Origin: JBNJDW01 sp051745265
Lineage (GTDB): Bacteria > Pseudomonadota > Alphaproteobacteria > Micavibrionales > CSBR16-224
NCBI GenBank assembly: GCA_051745265.1
Contig: JBNJDW010000097.1
Location: 1 to 7,065 of the forward strand
Reading direction: 5' to 3'
DNA length: 7,065 bases
Shown: positions 5,401-7,065 of the stretch, in pieces
Position numbering within the stretch: the first letter of the stretch is position 1
How the letters are laid out: each line of letters opens with the position of its first letter
Position numbers and translations under genes: made by a program
Notes under the pieces: generated by a model
What the model saw: the letters and a program-made list of their open reading frames with translations, nothing else
Database searches by the model: none
What the model was told of the DNA's origin: nothing

Positions 5401-6969
5401 ACCAAAGTGATTTTTGATATGCGCCAGCTGGCCCAGGGTCGAGCTGTCATAGTTTTCATCCGGCGCATCCCAATCGGTCTGCAGATCCTTGGCCATGGTT
5501 TTGCCAAGTTCAACCCCGAACTGATCAAAGCTGTTGATGTTCCAGACGACGCCCTGCACAAAAATCTTATGTTCATAAGCCGCCAGCAGCTGACCCAGCG
5601 TGTAAGGGGTCAGCGTATCCAGAATAAGGGCATTTGAGGGCCGGTTGCCGGGGAAATTCCGGTGTGGCTCTTCGCTGTTTTTAACGCCCTCCATCAAGGC
5701 CCGCTGTTGGGCGAGGAAATGGGTGATCAGTGTCTGGTGATGTTTGGGATGTTTATGATCCGGTTTGGCGCAGATGATGAAATCGATGGGCGTTGGATCG
5801 GTGCCCTGATGCATCCATTGGAAAAAGGAATGCTGCACATCTGTTCCGGCGCCGCCCATAATCATAGGCCCGGTGACATAATCGGTTTTTTGGCCGGCGC
5901 GATCAACGGATTTGCCATTGCTCTCCATATCGGTCTGCTGCAGCCATTGCGGTAACAGTTCAAGCCGGTTGTCATAGGTCACGACACTGTAAAACGGATA
6001 TTCAAGGAAATTACGGTTCCAGATACCGACCAGCGCCAGCAATACCGGCAGGTTTTCTTTGGCAGGCGCGGTTTTGAAATGCTGGTCCATGGCGTTGGCC
6101 CCCTCCAGCAGATCTTCAAAACGGTCCATACCAATCATAATCGCAATGGGGGCGCCGATCGCAGACCAGAGGCTGTAACGGCCGCCAACCCAATCCCAGA
6201 ATTCAAACATATTTTCAGGATCTATACCAAACTCGGTTACAGCCTCAGTATTGGTGGACAGGGCCACAAAATGTTTGGCGACGGCATCGGATGTGCCAAA
6301 ATGCCCGGTAATCCAGTCACGGGCCGTCCGGGCGTTCATCATTGTTTCCTGCGTGGTAAAGGTCTTCGAGGCAATCAGGAACAGGGTCGTTTCAGGATTA
6401 AAATGTTTAATGACTTCATCAATATCATGGCCGTCAACATTTGATACAAAGCTGCAGGTCAGGTCAGGGTGGTGATAATGCGCCAGTGCCTCGGTCACCA
6501 TTTTGGGACCCAGATATGACCCGCCGATGCCGATATGCACGATATGTTCAATGGCCTTGCCGGAATGGCCTGTCCAATGGCGTTCCCGTACAGATTTGGT
6601 GAATTTACGCAGTTTTTCTCGGCTCTTGACGATATCTGGGATGACATCTGTCCCGTCAATCAGAACAGAGGCCTCATCAGGCAGCCGCAGCGCCATATGC
6701 TGCGCGGCGCGTTTTTCAGTCGTGTTGACATGCTCGCCCATGAAAAAGCGATCGCGCCAGTTATCAAAGCCGGATGCATTGAGCAGCTGCAAGAGCAATT
6801 CCAGCGTTTCATCGGTCAGCAGGTTTTTGGAATAATCAAACAGGATGTTTTCAACCTGAAGGGAGAATTTATCAAACCTGTTTGTATCTTCTGTAAATAA
6901 CTGTTTGATAGGACGGTCCGAAAGTTCAGCTTTGTGGCTGGCAAGGGCTTGCCATTCCGGTTTATTCAT
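5395..6969 (-). CDS. pgi: glucose-6-phosphate isomerase
   Basis: Interconverts glucose-6-phosphate and fructose-6-phosphate in the cytosol, joining glycolysis, gluconeogenesis and the pentose-phosphate or Entner-Doudoroff routes. From the ATG at 6969 the product is 524 residues, a little shorter than E. coli (549). Seen: 'GEHVNTTEKRAAQH' (78-91), the sugar-phosphate binding 'HIGIGGSYLGPKM' (145-157), signature 1 'WDWVGGRYSLWSAIG' with Arg264 (258-272), 'TDMESNGK' with catalytic Glu349, 'GTDVQHSFFQWMHQGT' with His380, and signature 2 'VVWNINSFDQFGVELGK' (474-490) ending in catalytic Lys490. All key residues are kept. AGGAG (6980-6976) lies 6 bases before this ATG; a GTG 25 codons upstream in frame is less likely. 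It may overlap a preceding gene by 8 bases and has a perfect inverted repeat 18 bases upstream. Confidence 0.98.
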   Translation of the reverse strand: MNKPEWQALASHKAELSDRPIKQLFTEDTNRFDKFSLQVENILFDYSKNLLTDETLELLLQLLNASGFDNWRDRFFMGEHVNTTEKRAAQHMALRLPDEASVLIDGTDVIPDIVKSREKLRKFTKSVRERHWTGHSGKAIEHIVHIGIGGSYLGPKMVTEALAHYHHPDLTCSFVSNVDGHDIDEVIKHFNPETTLFLIASKTFTTQETMMNARTARDWITGHFGTSDAVAKHFVALSTNTEAVTEFGIDPENMFEFWDWVGGRYSLWSAIGAPIAIMIGMDRFEDLLEGANAMDQHFKTAPAKENLPVLLALVGIWNRNFLEYPFYSVVTYDNRLELLPQWLQQTDMESNGKSVDRAGQKTDYVTGPMIMGGAGTDVQHSFFQWMHQGTDPTPIDFIICAKPDHKHPKHHQTLITHFLAQQRALMEGVKNSEEPHRNFPGNRPSNALILDTLTPYTLGQLLAAYEHKIFVQGVVWNINSFDQFGVELGKTMAKDLQTDWDAPDENYDSSTLGQLAHIKNHFGG

Positions 6970-7065
6970 TGTCGTCTCCTGCATTGGACATACCTGGTAT
7001 GTCTTCCAGATGTTGATCAGGTTCCAATCCGGCGGGTTCACCAACGGTTATGGTCATGAGCTGCT
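6962..7065 (-). CDS. possible C-terminal end of an upstream gene, or a short ORF (unrecognised)
   Basis: On the minus strand a frame is open from the window edge to a TAA at 6964-6962, overlapping the pgi start by 8 bases. It contains an ATG at 7057, giving at most 31 residues if that is the start, or it is the tail of a longer gene beyond the window. The sequence is acidic and ends 'GMSNAGDDNE'. The short overlap with pgi and the placement of the pgi ribosome binding site inside it resemble a translationally coupled operon pair. No family is recognised, and a frame this short could be chance; if it is not a gene, the stretch is the pgi promoter region. Confidence 0.3.
   Translation of the reverse strand, partial: QLMTITVGEPAGLEPDQHLEDIPGMSNAGDDNE
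6976..6980 (-). promoter_or_regulatory. ribosome binding site that sets the pgi start
   Basis: AGGAG on the minus strand, 6 bases before the ATG at 6969. It favours the start 'MNKPEWQAL', typical of the family, over a GTG at 7044 that would add 25 residues without similarity to known Pgi N-termini and without a clear ribosome binding site. Confidence 0.85.
6987..7003. promoter_or_regulatory. perfect 8+1+8 inverted repeat upstream of pgi (candidate operator)
   Basis: GACATACC-T-GGTATGTC is a perfect 17-base dyad whose near edge is 18 bases from the pgi start codon and 7 bases from its ribosome binding site. Size and symmetry are like a dimeric repressor's operator; a transcript could also fold it into a stem of about 7 pairs with a 3-base loop. 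I do not recognise the regulator. It lies inside the possible upstream reading frame, where it would encode 'DIPGMS', so chance within coding sequence is not excluded. Confidence 0.45.

Noticed and set aside
6970..7044. Longer pgi start at GTG 7044
   Set aside because: The added 25 residues match nothing typical of Pgi, and AGGAG lies correctly before ATG 6969.
7015..7057. Similarity of 'ITVGEPAGLEPD' to the N-terminus of PdxA ('GDPAGIGPE')
   Set aside because: The match is short and imperfect, and the frame stops after about 31 residues, so it is most likely chance.

Overview
This window is an ordinary, well-preserved piece of a bacterial chromosome centred on the core fatty-acid synthesis cluster. 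The plus strand carries fabD, fabG, acpP, fabF and mltG in a row (941-5386). In enterobacteria the cluster has plsX-fabH before fabD and pabC between fabF and mltG. Here fabD is instead preceded by a divergent sugar gene and mltG follows fabF directly. That compact layout, protein features such as 'VGAGKVLSGL' in FabD, and the style of the alpha-glucosidase point to an alphaproteobacterium of medium G+C. Genus cannot be judged from the window.

Layout: (1) 1-838, minus strand, the N-terminal half of a GH13 alpha-glucosidase that runs off the left edge. (2) 839-940, a short divergent promoter region shared with fabD. (3) 941-3013, fabD-fabG-acpP, followed at 3034-3076 by a long stem-loop with a T-rich tail. 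(4) 3140-5386, fabF and mltG, with the mltG start codon immediately after the fabF stop codon. (5) 5395-6969, minus strand, pgi, convergent with mltG across only 8 bases. (6) 6962-7065, minus strand, possibly the tail of another gene overlapping the pgi start. No stretch without a gene exceeds about 130 bases. I see no RNA genes, mobile elements or CRISPR arrays.

How the genes work together: FabD loads malonyl groups from CoA onto the acyl carrier protein (AcpP), FabF condenses them with the growing acyl chain, and FabG performs the first reduction. MltG is a membrane-bound murein endolytic transglycosylase, so its tight coupling to fabF places a cell-wall enzyme with the lipid-building genes. 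The two flanking genes belong to sugar use: the alpha-glucosidase releases glucose from oligosaccharides, and Pgi interconverts glucose-6-phosphate and fructose-6-phosphate.

No new biological system was found. The points worth a second look are regulatory and small: a perfect 8+1+8 inverted repeat just upstream of pgi, a recurring TGCTAT extended -10-like element in three successive gaps of the fab cluster, a nested pair of small palindromes in the acpP leader, a terminator between acpP and fabF followed at once by a possible promoter, and a valine next to the alpha-glucosidase nucleophile that suggests alpha-1,6 preference. Two gene starts (fabF at 3140, pgi at 6969) are set by their ribosome binding sites rather than by the longest open frame.
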